Part shown: piece by piece, positions 54,624-63,409 of the stretch
How positions within the stretch are numbered: the first letter of the stretch is position 1
Layout of the letters: every line of letters starts with the position of its first letter
From: Oscillospiraceae bacterium
GTDB taxonomy: Bacteria > Bacillota > Clostridia > Oscillospirales > Oscillospiraceae
Assembly: GCA_015067435.1 (NCBI GenBank)
Contig: SVMM01000007.1
Span: forward strand, 62,001 to 126,000
Direction: 5' to 3'
DNA length: 64,000 nucleotides
Notes under the pieces: model-generated
What the model was told of the DNA's origin: nothing
The model's database searches: none
What the model saw: the letters and a program-made list of their open reading frames with translations, nothing else
Translations under genes and position numbers: made by a program

Positions 54624-56210
54624 TTACACGACCTGACTGACCATCAGCATGCCCAGCTCCTCGCTGGACGCCGACGCCGGCAGGACGCCGGAGATGCGCC
54701 CGCCGGACACGATGGCGATGCGGTCGCACACCGAGCGCAGCTCCTCCAGCTCGGAGGAGATCATCACCACGGTGACGCCGCTCTCGCGGTTGAACTTGCG
54801 CAGCGCTTCGAGCACCAGCGCCTTCGCGCCGACGTCGATGCCGCGCGTCGGCTCGGAGACGAAGAGGAACTTCGGCTCCAGCGCGAACGCCTTGGCGAGG
54901 CAGATCTTCTGCTGGTTGCCGCCGGAGAGCTCCTTCGCCTTCTGGCGCGTGCCGGTGCACTTGATGGCGAGCTCCTCGACGTACTTCTCCGTCACGGCGC
55001 GGATCGCTTTCTCGTCGCGCCACTTGACGAGGCCGCCGAGCAGCGGCTTTAAGAACTTGTTCTGCACCTGCATCGCCGGAAACGCGACGTTCCACTCAAG
55101 GCTCTCGTCGAGCAGCAGGCCCACGCCGCGCCGGTCCTCCGAGACGAAGGCGAGCGAGGCGTCGAGGCATTTGCGCGGGCTGTTGAGCGGGATGTCCTTC
55201 CCGTCGAGCGTCACGCTGCCGCCCGCCTCGTACAGGCCCATGATGCCGTTGGGGATGCCGAGCTTCCCCTGCCCGGCGAGGCCGCCGATGCCGAGGATCT
55301 CGCCCTCGCGCACGTCGAGGTCGACGCAGCGCACGAGCTCGCCGGGCATGTCCACCCAGAGCTTCCGGATGGACATGATCGTCCGCGCGCCGTCGAGGCT
55401 GCGCGCCTCCTGCGCCGCGGCGCCGGTTTCGACGCTGCGCCCGACCATCTGGCGGGTGATCTCCTCCACGGTGGTGTCCGCGGCGGGTACGTCCGAAACC
55501 ACATGGCCGTCGCGCATGACGACGACCTTGCCGCACACGGACAGGATCTCGTGCAGGCGGTGGGTGATGAAAATGATGGCGATGCCGCGCTTCGACATGC
55601 CGCGGATGGATTCGAGCAGCGCCTCGGCTTCCTTCTCCGTCAGCACGGCGGTCGGCTCGTCGAGGATCAGCAGCCGCAGCTGCTCCTTGCTCAGCTCGCG
55701 GGCGATCTCGGTGAACTGCTTGTGGCCCACGGGCATGCTGTTGATGGTCATGTCCGCGTCGATGCGCACGCCCATCTTCTCAATGGCAGTGTCGCTGCGC
55801 GAGGCCATTTCCCTGTTGTTCAAAGTGTCCAGACGCGATCCGAAGACCTCGGACAGCACGCTGTGCTTCGTCGGCTCGCGGTTGAGCAGGATGTTTTCCG
55901 TGGCGGTGAAGCCGGGGATCAGGGAGAATTCCTGATGCACCATGCCGATGCCCGCGGCGAGCGCGTCAAACGGAGTCGCGAACTCGACCTTCTCTCCGTT
56001 AATCAGGATGTCGCCGCCGTAGCCGCCGGTCTCGCGGATGACGTCCATGCCGAAGAGGATCTTCATCAGGGTGCTTTTTCCGGCGCCGTTCTCGCCGCAC
56101 AATCCGAGCACCTCACCCTCGTGCAGCGTCAGGTTGATGTCCTCCAGCACCTGATTGCCGAAAAAGTCCTTCCTGATGTTCCGCATCTCCAAAAGAGGAG
56201 CGTTACTCAT
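54624..56210 (-). CDS. ABC transporter double ATP-binding protein (RbsA/YufO type)
   Basis: 528 residues with two ATPase halves. Half 1: Walker A GENGAGKSTLMKILFG (about 38-53), Walker B LLILDEPTAVLT and a degenerate signature MPVGHKQFTEIA. Half 2 (about 270-520): weak Walker A GGLAGQGKLGIPNG, a good signature LSGGNQQKICLAKA and FVSEPTRGIDVGAK. That mix is normal for sugar/nucleoside importers of this type. It is separated from the binding protein by a terminator-like hairpin. Confidence 0.93.
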   Translation of the reverse strand: MSNAPLLEMRNIRKDFFGNQVLEDINLTLHEGEVLGLCGENGAGKSTLMKILFGMDVIRETGGYGGDILINGEKVEFATPFDALAAGIGMVHQEFSLIPGFTATENILLNREPTKHSVLSEVFGSRLDTLNNREMASRSDTAIEKMGVRIDADMTINSMPVGHKQFTEIARELSKEQLRLLILDEPTAVLTEKEAEALLESIRGMSKRGIAIIFITHRLHEILSVCGKVVVMRDGHVVSDVPAADTTVEEITRQMVGRSVETGAAAQEARSLDGARTIMSIRKLWVDMPGELVRCVDLDVREGEILGIGGLAGQGKLGIPNGIMGLYEAGGSVTLDGKDIPLNSPRKCLDASLAFVSEDRRGVGLLLDESLEWNVAFPAMQVQNKFLKPLLGGLVKWRDEKAIRAVTEKYVEELAIKCTGTRQKAKELSGGNQQKICLAKAFALEPKFLFVSEPTRGIDVGAKALVLEALRKFNRESGVTVVMISSELEELRSVCDRIAIVSGGRISGVLPASASSEELGMLMVSQVV

Positions 56211-56248
56211 ACTTGTCCTCCATGTTCAAGGATTGGATATACGCTCAA

Positions 56249-56281
56249 AAACGGGAGGGAGCTTGCCTCCCTCCCGTTTCA
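56249..56281 (-). terminator. Attenuator between binding-protein and ATPase genes
   Basis: 13-bp stem AAACGGGAGGGAG / CTCCCTCCCGTTT, with a TTTTTG run on the minus strand. It probably lets the binding protein be made in excess of the membrane parts. Confidence 0.8.
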
Positions 56282-56292
56282 AAGCGGTCGGA

Positions 56293-57603
56293 TCACGCGA
56301 TGGTGAAGTACTTCTCGGGAACCTCGACGGAGGTGGAGCCCATGTACTTGCCCGGGTTGCCCATGATGTAGGTGTCCTGATAGACCAGGAAGGTGTTCTC
56401 CGCCTTCACGCCGGTCTGGGCGTTGGTGTAGTTGGAGCCGTTCCACGCCGCGCCGGGGGAGAAGACCTCGTACGCCTTGGCGATGTCGTCGATGTCGCAA
56501 AGCTCGCTCTCGCCGTTGATGACGTTGAGCGCGTGCTGCGCGAGACCCGCGGACACGGTGTAGCCGTAGGAGTACGCCCAGGTGCCGAACTTGCCGGCGC
56601 CGCCCTTTTCGACGACCGCCTGCTCGACCTTGGCGAGGATCTTGGCGTAGTCGCCCGCCTCGGCGGTCAGGTCGATGCCCAGCGCGCCGGGATAGCCCAT
56701 GGTCGGGGAGGGCAGGTCCGCCTCGATGAAATAGCCGCCGTATTCGAGCAGCTGCTTGAGCAGAGGCTCGGTGTGGGCGTCGTTCGTGCAGAAGTAAGCG
56801 GCGTTCGTGCCGTACTTGTCGACCCACTCGGGCACCTTTTCGAGGATGTACGCCTGCGCGCCGGCGACGCCGACGTCGGTGGTGGGATCGGGCGCGGTCT
56901 CAAGGACGAAGCTCATGCCGAACTCGTCGCAAGCCGCCTTCATGATGGCAACGCGGCGGCTCATGGTCTCATAGGACATGTGGCGCGGGAAGGAGATGTG
57001 CACGAACGTGTCGCAGCCCAGCTCGTGCGCGGTGCGGATGATGAGGTAGCCGCGGGCGACGAAGTCGTTGTTGCACACGAGGTCGGCGGCGGAGCCGATC
57101 TCCGGCAGATCCTCGTGGCTCTCGCCGGCGATGCACAGGATGTCGGGGCGGCGCTCCTTGATCTGACGGAACGCCTCGGTGGTGCCGGGCACCGCCTGGT
57201 TGACGATGATCGCCTTCATGTCCGGATCGTCGGACAGGTTGACGATGGTCTGGATGGTGGTTTCCAGCTCTTCGGTGAAGTTGTCGGGATAGATGGCGAG
57301 CGTGACGGCGTCCTCGCCGTACATCGCCTGGAACGCTTCGGCGCCGCGGCGGTCGTCCTCGGACTGGGAGACGGAGCCGGTCACGATGCCGATGTGGGGC
57401 TTGGAAGCCTCGGGAGTCGCGGGAGTCTCGGGTGTCGCGGGGGCTGCGGGGGCTGCCGGAGCCGCGGGAGCGGCTGCGGGCGCGTTGGATGCGGGCGCGT
57501 TGGATGCGGGTGCGTTGGTGGCCGGCGCGTTGGTCTGACCGCCGCAGGCGGCAAGGGCGAAGACCATCGCCAGCGCAAGAGCAAGACTGAGAATTCTTTT
57601 CAT
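56293..57603 (-). CDS. Substrate-binding lipoprotein (DUF3798-like) of the ABC importer
   Basis: 436 residues. A signal peptide ends in the lipobox LAAC (Cys20). A low-complexity linker of Asn-Ala-Pro repeats and Pro/Ala/Thr runs follows (about 25-67), then a periplasmic-binding-protein fold (HIGIVTGSVSQSEDDRRGAEAF, IVNQAVPGTTEAFRQI, YFCTNDAHTEPLLKQLLEYGG). I believe the folded part belongs to the DUF3798 group, whose ligand is unknown. It is the first gene of the operon, with its own promoter, and lies in front of a double ATPase and two permeases, which fits a sugar/nucleoside-type importer. Confidence 0.88.
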   Translation of the reverse strand: MKRILSLALALAMVFALAACGGQTNAPATNAPASNAPASNAPAAAPAAPAAPAAPATPETPATPEASKPHIGIVTGSVSQSEDDRRGAEAFQAMYGEDAVTLAIYPDNFTEELETTIQTIVNLSDDPDMKAIIVNQAVPGTTEAFRQIKERRPDILCIAGESHEDLPEIGSAADLVCNNDFVARGYLIIRTAHELGCDTFVHISFPRHMSYETMSRRVAIMKAACDEFGMSFVLETAPDPTTDVGVAGAQAYILEKVPEWVDKYGTNAAYFCTNDAHTEPLLKQLLEYGGYFIEADLPSPTMGYPGALGIDLTAEAGDYAKILAKVEQAVVEKGGAGKFGTWAYSYGYTVSAGLAQHALNVINGESELCDIDDIAKAYEVFSPGAAWNGSNYTNAQTGVKAENTFLVYQDTYIMGNPGKYMGSTSVEVPEKYFTIA

Positions 57604-57634
57604 GGTGACCTCCCATTCAATAAAGGATGAAAGA

Positions 57635-57662
57635 ATTTTATCATGTTTTTCAAAAAAGTCAA
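57635..57662 (-). promoter_or_regulatory. Promoter of the ABC-importer operon
   Basis: Minus strand TTGACT (plus 57657-57662), 16-base spacer, TAAAAT (plus 57635-57640), about 25 bases of leader. Confidence 0.7.
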
Positions 57663-57707
57663 TCGGACAACGAAGAATTCCGTGCCGGAGCGCTTCCTTT
57701 TTTTGCC

Positions 57708-57736
57708 TTGCATATGCAGAATGAGTGTGCTATTCT
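57708..57736 (+). promoter_or_regulatory. Promoter of the ylmH-like gene
   Basis: TTGCAT (57708-57713), 17-base spacer, TATTCT (57731-57736). Confidence 0.6.
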
Positions 57737-57768
57737 TATGAGTGGGAGACTATCTGACGGGGTGGGTC

Positions 57769-58560
57769 ATGGCGGACAGAAAGCAGATACTGGATCATGC
57801 CGCGCGCGACGCGCAGGAGCGCGTTTTGCTGGCGCATGTGCTGGACCGGTGCGAGCAGAGCCGGACGCGGAACTCCCCCTCGCACACGGATTTTCTCAGT
57901 CCCGCCGAGGCGCGGAGCGCGGAGGAGGCGCTGCACGCCGCGGCGTATCATGACGGATGGGCGTTCGCCGGCGGCTATGCGCGCGCGGAGCGGCGGATGC
58001 TGTGCTTCCTGCCCGACTGGCAGGACGAGCCGGACGAGGCGGAGTACATGGCGGCGCTGCGCGTGCGCTGGCACGAGACGGAGGAGCTGACGCACCGCGA
58101 CCTGCTCGGCAGCCTCATGGCGCTGGGCGTCACGCGCGGCAAGCTGGGCGACATTCTGGTCTCGCCGCGCAGCGCGGACGTCATCGTCGCCGCGGAGCTG
58201 GCGGAGCATCTGGCGGACGAGTGGACAAGCGCCGGACATGTGCGGCTGCACGCGGAGCGCATTGCGCTTTCCGCGCTGTGCGTGCCGGAGCAGAAGGTGA
58301 AGGAGATCCGCGACACCGTGGCGACGCTGCGGCTGGACGCGGTGGCGTCCGTCGGATTTTCGATGAGCCGCGCAAAGGCGGCGGAGCTGATCGCCTCCGG
58401 CCGCGTGCAGCTCAACCATCGCGAGACGCTCAAGCCCGACGCGCCGATGCGCGAGGGGGACGTGGTCTCGGCGCGCGGCGTCGGGAAATTTGAGCTTGCC
58501 GAGGTCGGCGGGCTGAGCAGGAAGGGCCGGAGGGGCATCGTTGTCCGCCGGTATTTATGA
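57769..58560 (+). CDS. YlmH-type S4 RNA-binding protein
   Basis: 263 residues. The C-terminal S4 domain (about 185-255; ASVGFSMSRAKAAELIASGRVQLNHRETLKPD) is preceded by an RNA-associated YlmH N-terminal region with FLSPAEARSAEEAL and LGVTRGKLGDILV. YlmH proteins act on stalled ribosome complexes in Bacillus; the same role is likely but not proven here. It is usually beside cell-division genes, but here it opens a small run with a DUF896 gene and an XpaC-like gene. ATG 57769 has a loose GGGGTGGG site. Confidence 0.88.
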   Translation: MADRKQILDHAARDAQERVLLAHVLDRCEQSRTRNSPSHTDFLSPAEARSAEEALHAAAYHDGWAFAGGYARAERRMLCFLPDWQDEPDEAEYMAALRVRWHETEELTHRDLLGSLMALGVTRGKLGDILVSPRSADVIVAAELAEHLADEWTSAGHVRLHAERIALSALCVPEQKVKEIRDTVATLRLDAVASVGFSMSRAKAAELIASGRVQLNHRETLKPDAPMREGDVVSARGVGKFELAEVGGLSRKGRRGIVVRRYL

Positions 58561-58570
58561 GAGGAAGCAT

Positions 58571-58792
58571 ATGGAGCAGGAAAAGATCGACCGCATCAAC
58601 GCCCTGGCGCGCAAGGCAAAATCGCCGGAGGGCCTGACCGACGAGGAGAAGGTCGAGCGCGCGGCGCTGCGGCAGGAATACATCAATGCCGTCACGGGGA
58701 GCCTGAAGGCACAGCTCGACAACACGTATTTCGTGGACGAGCACGGCAACAAGAAAAAACTGACCCGCTGGGGTGAGAAGGAGCCAACATGA
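58571..58792 (+). CDS. DUF896 (YnzC-like) small protein
   Basis: 73 residues, mainly two helices. The family core is plain: KIDRINALARKAKSPEGLTDEEKVERAALRQEYI (about 5-38), then FVDEHGNKKKLT. The family is widespread in Bacillota with no firm function. ATG 58571 follows GAGGAAG, ten bases after the YlmH stop; its own stop overlaps the next start (ATGA). Confidence 0.9.
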   Translation: MEQEKIDRINALARKAKSPEGLTDEEKVERAALRQEYINAVTGSLKAQLDNTYFVDEHGNKKKLTRWGEKEPT

Positions 58793-60063
58793 GCGAAGAG
58801 TGGAGATATGACGAACAGAGCGGCACGTTCCGGCCGACGGAGCCGAGCCGTGGAAATTATCAGGGTTATCAGAGCAAAAAGAGCGGAAACGACTGGATCA
58901 GCTGGGTCATCATCGGATTGCTGTTTACAAGCGGCTGGGGCTGGTGGATCGGCCTCATCCTGCTGATCAACAAGCTCAAGGATGACAAGCGCCGCCCCGC
59001 GCAGCGCACCTATACCACGACCACGACCACCACGACCACCACCACGACGGAGCGCACCTCCGGCGTGCGCAAGACGGAGCAGCGCACCGCGACGCGGGAG
59101 ACGACCTCGCGCGTCAGCGACGCGGCGAAGCGGGTGACGAAGTCGCCCAAGGAGACGAACAAGACCGGCAAGGTGCTCCAGATCGTCGGCATCGCGATCA
59201 TGGCGGTGTTCGGCATCGGGCTTCTCTCCGAGGTCGGCGACGTGTTCAACTACGGGTTGAGCTGGCTGGACTGGGAGGGCGTGCTCACGCTGATGGGCTT
59301 TGTCGTCGGCGGCGCGACCATGTTCGGCTTCGGGCGCAAGATGCAGCGCCGCCGCAACCGGATCGAGCGCTACAAGGCGGTCATGGGCAACCGCGACTTC
59401 ATCACGATCGAGGAGATGTCCGCCATCACCGGCCGCAAGCAGAGCGTGATCGAGAAGGACATCGACTACATGCTCCAGCAGAACATGTTCGAGACCGGCG
59501 CGTTCTTCGACGCGGGACACGGCATCCTCTTCCGCAGCGCGGACGCCTACCAGCGCTTTTTGCAGGAGCGCTCGAAGAAGGAGAACCGCACGCCCGAGGA
59601 GGTGCAGGAGGGTTACTCCGGCGCGCTGCGCGCCATCCGTCAGGCGAACGACATGATCCCCGACCCGGTGTTCTCCGAGAAGCTGGACCACATGGAGGAG
59701 ATCGCCGCGAAGATCTTCAAGGAGGTCGAGGCGCACCCGGAGAAGCAGAAGCAGGTCTCCACCTTCTTCGACTACTATCTGCCCACGACGCTCAAGCTGC
59801 TGGGCACCTACACGCAGTTTGAGGAGGCGGGCATCGAGGGCGAGAACCTGCGCCAGGCGAAGGAACGCATCGAGTCCATCATGGACACGCTGCTGGAGAA
59901 CTTCGAAAAGCAGCTCGACGAGCTGTACCGCAGCGAGGCGATGGACGTGGACGCGGATATCCGCGTGATGGAGAACATGCTCACGCGCGACCTCGGCAGC
60001 GTCGAGCGCGACTTCGGGCTCGGTTTCGGCGGCGGAGCGACTGCCGTACAGGAGGAGAAGTAA
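58789..60063 (+). CDS. XpaC-like protein with a poly-threonine stretch
   Basis: 424 residues. Membrane segments lie at about 36-60 and in 125-185. A run of 12 Thr (residues 76-87, coded by mixed ACC/ACG) follows the first. A helical soluble region (about 190-410) resembles XpaC, the 5-bromo-4-chloroindolyl phosphate hydrolysis family, whose members also appear in toxic-anion/tellurite neighbourhoods. RKQSVIEKDIDYMLQQNMF looks like a small winged-helix-type stretch. No hydrolase motif is recognised. Coupled to the DUF896 gene by ATGA. Confidence 0.8.
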   Translation: MSEEWRYDEQSGTFRPTEPSRGNYQGYQSKKSGNDWISWVIIGLLFTSGWGWWIGLILLINKLKDDKRRPAQRTYTTTTTTTTTTTTERTSGVRKTEQRTATRETTSRVSDAAKRVTKSPKETNKTGKVLQIVGIAIMAVFGIGLLSEVGDVFNYGLSWLDWEGVLTLMGFVVGGATMFGFGRKMQRRRNRIERYKAVMGNRDFITIEEMSAITGRKQSVIEKDIDYMLQQNMFETGAFFDAGHGILFRSADAYQRFLQERSKKENRTPEEVQEGYSGALRAIRQANDMIPDPVFSEKLDHMEEIAAKIFKEVEAHPEKQKQVSTFFDYYLPTTLKLLGTYTQFEEAGIEGENLRQAKERIESIMDTLLENFEKQLDELYRSEAMDVDADIRVMENMLTRDLGSVERDFGLGFGGGATAVQEEK

Positions 60064-60130
60064 CCGCCGCGCATCCGGACGGGCGCGGGAAGGCGGCAAT
60101 CGAATATTACGGACAGGGGGAGAGATTCAC

Positions 60131-62167
60131 ATGGGCGATTTGCAGCACCTCGACACCATGGCGTTCTACGGCGGCAATCTCTACGACGCCTATGACTACT
60201 TCGGCGCGCATCCGGCGAAGCGGGACGGCAGGGACGGCTGGGTCTTCCGCACGTGGGCGCCGAACGCGCAGTCGGTGGCGGTCGTGGGCGATTTCTGCGG
60301 CTGGGACCGGAACGCGTGGAAAATGTGGCGCAACGAGCACAATATGTGGGAGACGTTCATCCCCGGCCTCGCCGAGTACGACGCCTATAAGTTCGCCGTG
60401 ACAGGCCCCAAGGGGGATGTGACGCTCAAGGCGGACCCCTACGGCTATCACGCCGAGACGCGCCCCGGCACCGCGAGCAAGCTCTACGACATCCGCGGCT
60501 ACGAGTGGCACGACGGGGAGTGGATGAAGCACCGCCGCGATAGGCAGGTCTACGACCATCCGCTGAACATCTACGAGGTGCATCTCGGCTCATGGCGCCG
60601 GCGCGAAAACGGCGCGTTCTACGACTACCGCTCCCTCGCCGACGAGCTGTCGGCATACGTGGCGGACCTCGGCTACAACTGCGTGGAGCTGATGCCCGTC
60701 ACCGAGTATCCCTTCGACGCGTCCTGGGGCTATCAGGTCACGGGCTACTTTGCCGCGACGAGCCGCTACGGCACGCCCAAGGACTTCATGTACTTTGTGG
60801 ACAAGATGCACGAGAAGGGCGTGTCCATCATCCTCGACTGGGTGCCCTCCCACTTCTGCAAGGACACCCACGGTTTGCGCGACTTCGACGGCACGAGCTG
60901 CTATGAGTACGAGGACCCGCGCAAGCGCGAGCATTTGAGCTGGGGCACCCGCGTGTTCGACTACGGCCGCGGCGAGGTCAAGAGCTTCCTGCTGTCCTCC
61001 GCCGCCTTCTGGCTGCGCGAATTCCACATCGACGGCCTGCGCGTGGACGCCGTGGCGTCGATGCTCTACCTCGACTACGACCGCCGCGACGGCGAGTGGT
61101 CGCCCAACCAGTACGGCGGGCACGAGAACATCGAGGCGATCGAGTTTCTGCGCGAGCTCAACCGCATGGCATTCTCCATCGATCCCGGCGTCATGATGGT
61201 CGCCGAGGAGTCCACCGCGTGGCCGCTTGTCACGCGCCCGACGGACGTCGGCGGTCTCGGCTTCAACCTCAAGTGGAACATGGGCTGGATGAACGACATG
61301 TGCCACTATCTCAAGCTCGACCCGTGGTTCCGCCAGTTCCACCACAAGGACATCACGTTCTCGCTGATGTACGCGTTCTCCGAAAACTACGTGCTGCCCA
61401 TCTCACACGACGAGGTGGTGCACATGAAGGGCTCGCTGCGCGGAAAAATGCCCGGCGACGACTGGGGCCAGCTCGCAAGCGTGCGCGGCTTCACGGCGTA
61501 CCTCTACGGCCATCCCGGCAAGCAGCTGACGTTCATGGGCGCGGAGCTGGGCCAGTGGCACGAGTGGGACTTCGCGAACGAGATCGACTGGTATCTGCTG
61601 CGCGAGAACGAGGAAAACCGCCAGATGCAGGACTTCTTCCGCGCGATCAACCGCTTCTACCTCGACTCTCCCGAGCTCTGGGAGATCGATTTCAGCTGGG
61701 AGGGCTTCGAGTGGCTGGTGCCGGACGACGTGCAGAATAACGTCGTGGTCTTCCTGCGCCGCGACAAGAAGGGCGACGAGCTGGTCTGCGCGGTCAACTT
61801 CTCGCCGAACCCCTATGAGGGGTACCGCTTCGGCGTTCCGTCGAAGAAGGAGTACACCGAGGTGTTCAACACCGACCGGCCGGAGTTCGGCGGCAGCGGC
61901 TGGAACTTCAACGGCACGGTGAAGTGCGAGCGCGTCCCCTCCCACGGCAAGGAGGCGTCCATCGCGGTCAAGCTCCCGCCCTACGGTGCCGTATACTTCC
62001 GCGGCAGCGGCAAGCTGCCCGCGCCGAAGCCGCCGAAGGCAACAAAGGAGACAAAGAGCGCGAAAGCCGCGAAGGAAACGAAAAAGCCCGGAGCGGCCGC
62101 CGCGAAGAGCGCGAAAACGGAGCCGAAAAAACGCGCCTCCGGACGCACGCGCAAGACGAAGGAATGA
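60131..62167 (+). CDS. glgB: 1,4-alpha-glucan branching enzyme with lysine-rich C-terminal tail
   Basis: Creates alpha-1,6 branches in glycogen. The 678 residues contain a CBM48 region (about 10-115), then a GH13 catalytic barrel with ILDWVPSHF, DGLRVDAVASML (nucleophile Asp), VAEEST (acid Glu) and ISHDEVVHMKGS, then the C-terminal beta-sandwich. Beyond that, residues 628-678 form a Lys/Ala-rich tail with 15 Lys, 3 Arg and only 4 acidic residues, which the family normally lacks. GGGGGAGAG precedes the ATG. First gene of the glgB-glgC-glgD run. Confidence 0.95.
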   Translation: MGDLQHLDTMAFYGGNLYDAYDYFGAHPAKRDGRDGWVFRTWAPNAQSVAVVGDFCGWDRNAWKMWRNEHNMWETFIPGLAEYDAYKFAVTGPKGDVTLKADPYGYHAETRPGTASKLYDIRGYEWHDGEWMKHRRDRQVYDHPLNIYEVHLGSWRRRENGAFYDYRSLADELSAYVADLGYNCVELMPVTEYPFDASWGYQVTGYFAATSRYGTPKDFMYFVDKMHEKGVSIILDWVPSHFCKDTHGLRDFDGTSCYEYEDPRKREHLSWGTRVFDYGRGEVKSFLLSSAAFWLREFHIDGLRVDAVASMLYLDYDRRDGEWSPNQYGGHENIEAIEFLRELNRMAFSIDPGVMMVAEESTAWPLVTRPTDVGGLGFNLKWNMGWMNDMCHYLKLDPWFRQFHHKDITFSLMYAFSENYVLPISHDEVVHMKGSLRGKMPGDDWGQLASVRGFTAYLYGHPGKQLTFMGAELGQWHEWDFANEIDWYLLRENEENRQMQDFFRAINRFYLDSPELWEIDFSWEGFEWLVPDDVQNNVVVFLRRDKKGDELVCAVNFSPNPYEGYRFGVPSKKEYTEVFNTDRPEFGGSGWNFNGTVKCERVPSHGKEASIAVKLPPYGAVYFRGSGKLPAPKPPKATKETKSAKAAKETKKPGAAAAKSAKTEPKKRASGRTRKTKE

Positions 62168-62206
62168 CCGGGAACCAGACGAAGTGAATAAGGAGGAGAT
62201 TTCAGC

Positions 62207-63409
62207 GTGAAAAAAGAATGCATCGCCATGCTGCTCGCCGGCGGACAGGGAAGCCGGCTCTACGTGCTGACGGAGAACATGGCAAAGCCCGCCGTACCCT
62301 TTGGCGGAAAGTTCCGCATCATCGATTTTCCCCTCTCCAACTGCACCAACGCCGGGATCGACACCGTCGGCGTCCTGACGCAGTACCGCCCGCTGGAGCT
62401 CAACAGCTACATCGGTTCCGGACAGCCCTGGGATCTGGACCGTGACGACGGCGGCGTCCACATCCTCCCGCCGTACCAGAGCGCCACGGGCGCGAGCTGG
62501 TACAAGGGCACGGCGAACGCCATCTACCAGAACATCGGCTTCGTCGATATGTATGACCCCGACTACGTCGTGGTGCTCTCCGGCGACCACATCTATAAGA
62601 TGGACTACGCGGAAATGGTCGCGCAGCACAAGAAAGCCGGCGCCGCGTGCACCATCTCCGTCATGGAGGTGCCGTGGAGCGAGGCGTCGCGCTTCGGCAT
62701 CATGAGCGTGGACGCGGAGGACAACATCACCGAGTTCGCCGAGAAGCCCAAGGAGCCCAAGAGCAACCTCGCCTCCATGGGCATCTACGTGTTCACGTGG
62801 AGCAAGATGCGCGAGTATCTGATCGCGGACGAGAACGACCCCAACAGCGACAACGACTTCGGCAAGAACATCATCCCCGCCATGCTCGCCGCGAAGGAGA
62901 AGATGGTCGCTTTCCGTTTCGCCGGCTACTGGAAGGACGTCGGAACGCTGGATTCCCTCTGGGACGCGAACATGGACATGCTCGCCCCGGGCAGCGGCCT
63001 GAACCTTTTGGAGCGCGACTGGCCCATCTACGGGCGCAGCACCTCCGCGCCGCCCGCGTTCCTCGGCAGGGACTCCCACGTGGAGCACAGCGTCGTCACC
63101 CGCGGCTGCATCGTTGAGGGCAGCGCCGAGAACTCGGTGCTCTCCGAGGGCAGCGTGATCGAGACGGACGCCTCCGTCGAGTATTCGATCCTGATGCCCG
63201 GCGCGGTGGTGAAGAAAGGCGCGAAGGTCTCCTACGCCATCATCGGCGAGGACAGCGTCGTCGGCGCGGGCGCGTCAATCGGCGCGTCGCCGGACGGCGC
63301 CGAGGGCTGGGGCGTCACGGTCGTCGGACCGGAGACGGAGGTCCCCGACGGCTACAAGCTCGCGGCAAACCGCATGCTCAGCAAATCCATGAAGGAGGTG
63401 GCGAGATGA
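62207..63409 (+). CDS. glgC: Glucose-1-phosphate adenylyltransferase
   Basis: Makes ADP-glucose for glycogen synthesis. The 400 residues show the nucleotide loop [14 protein letters not shown] (about 9-22; Leu/Tyr-Val at positions more often xPLT), [11 protein letters not shown], the Asp motif [10 protein letters not shown] and the lysine in [13 protein letters not shown] left-handed beta-helix ends the protein. Start GTG 62207 has AAGGAGGAG seven bases upstream. Stop overlaps glgD (ATGA). With GlgD it forms the heteromeric Bacillota enzyme. Confidence 0.95.
   Translation: MKKECIAMLLAGGQGSRLYVLTENMAKPAVPFGGKFRIIDFPLSNCTNAGIDTVGVLTQYRPLELNSYIGSGQPWDLDRDDGGVHILPPYQSATGASWYKGTANAIYQNIGFVDMYDPDYVVVLSGDHIYKMDYAEMVAQHKKAGAACTISVMEVPWSEASRFGIMSVDAEDNITEFAEKPKEPKSNLASMGIYVFTWSKMREYLIADENDPNSDNDFGKNIIPAMLAAKEKMVAFRFAGYWKDVGTLDSLWDANMDMLAPGSGLNLLERDWPIYGRSTSAPPAFLGRDSHVEHSVVTRGCIVEGSAENSVLSEGSVIETDASVEYSILMPGAVVKKGAKVSYAIIGEDSVVGAGASIGASPDGAEGWGVTVVGPETEVPDGYKLAANRMLSKSMKEVAR

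Noticed and set aside
57014-57600. Tandem repeat in the lipoprotein gene as a CRISPR-like or mobile element
   Set aside because: The repeats are short, in frame and encode the Asn-Ala-Pro linker.
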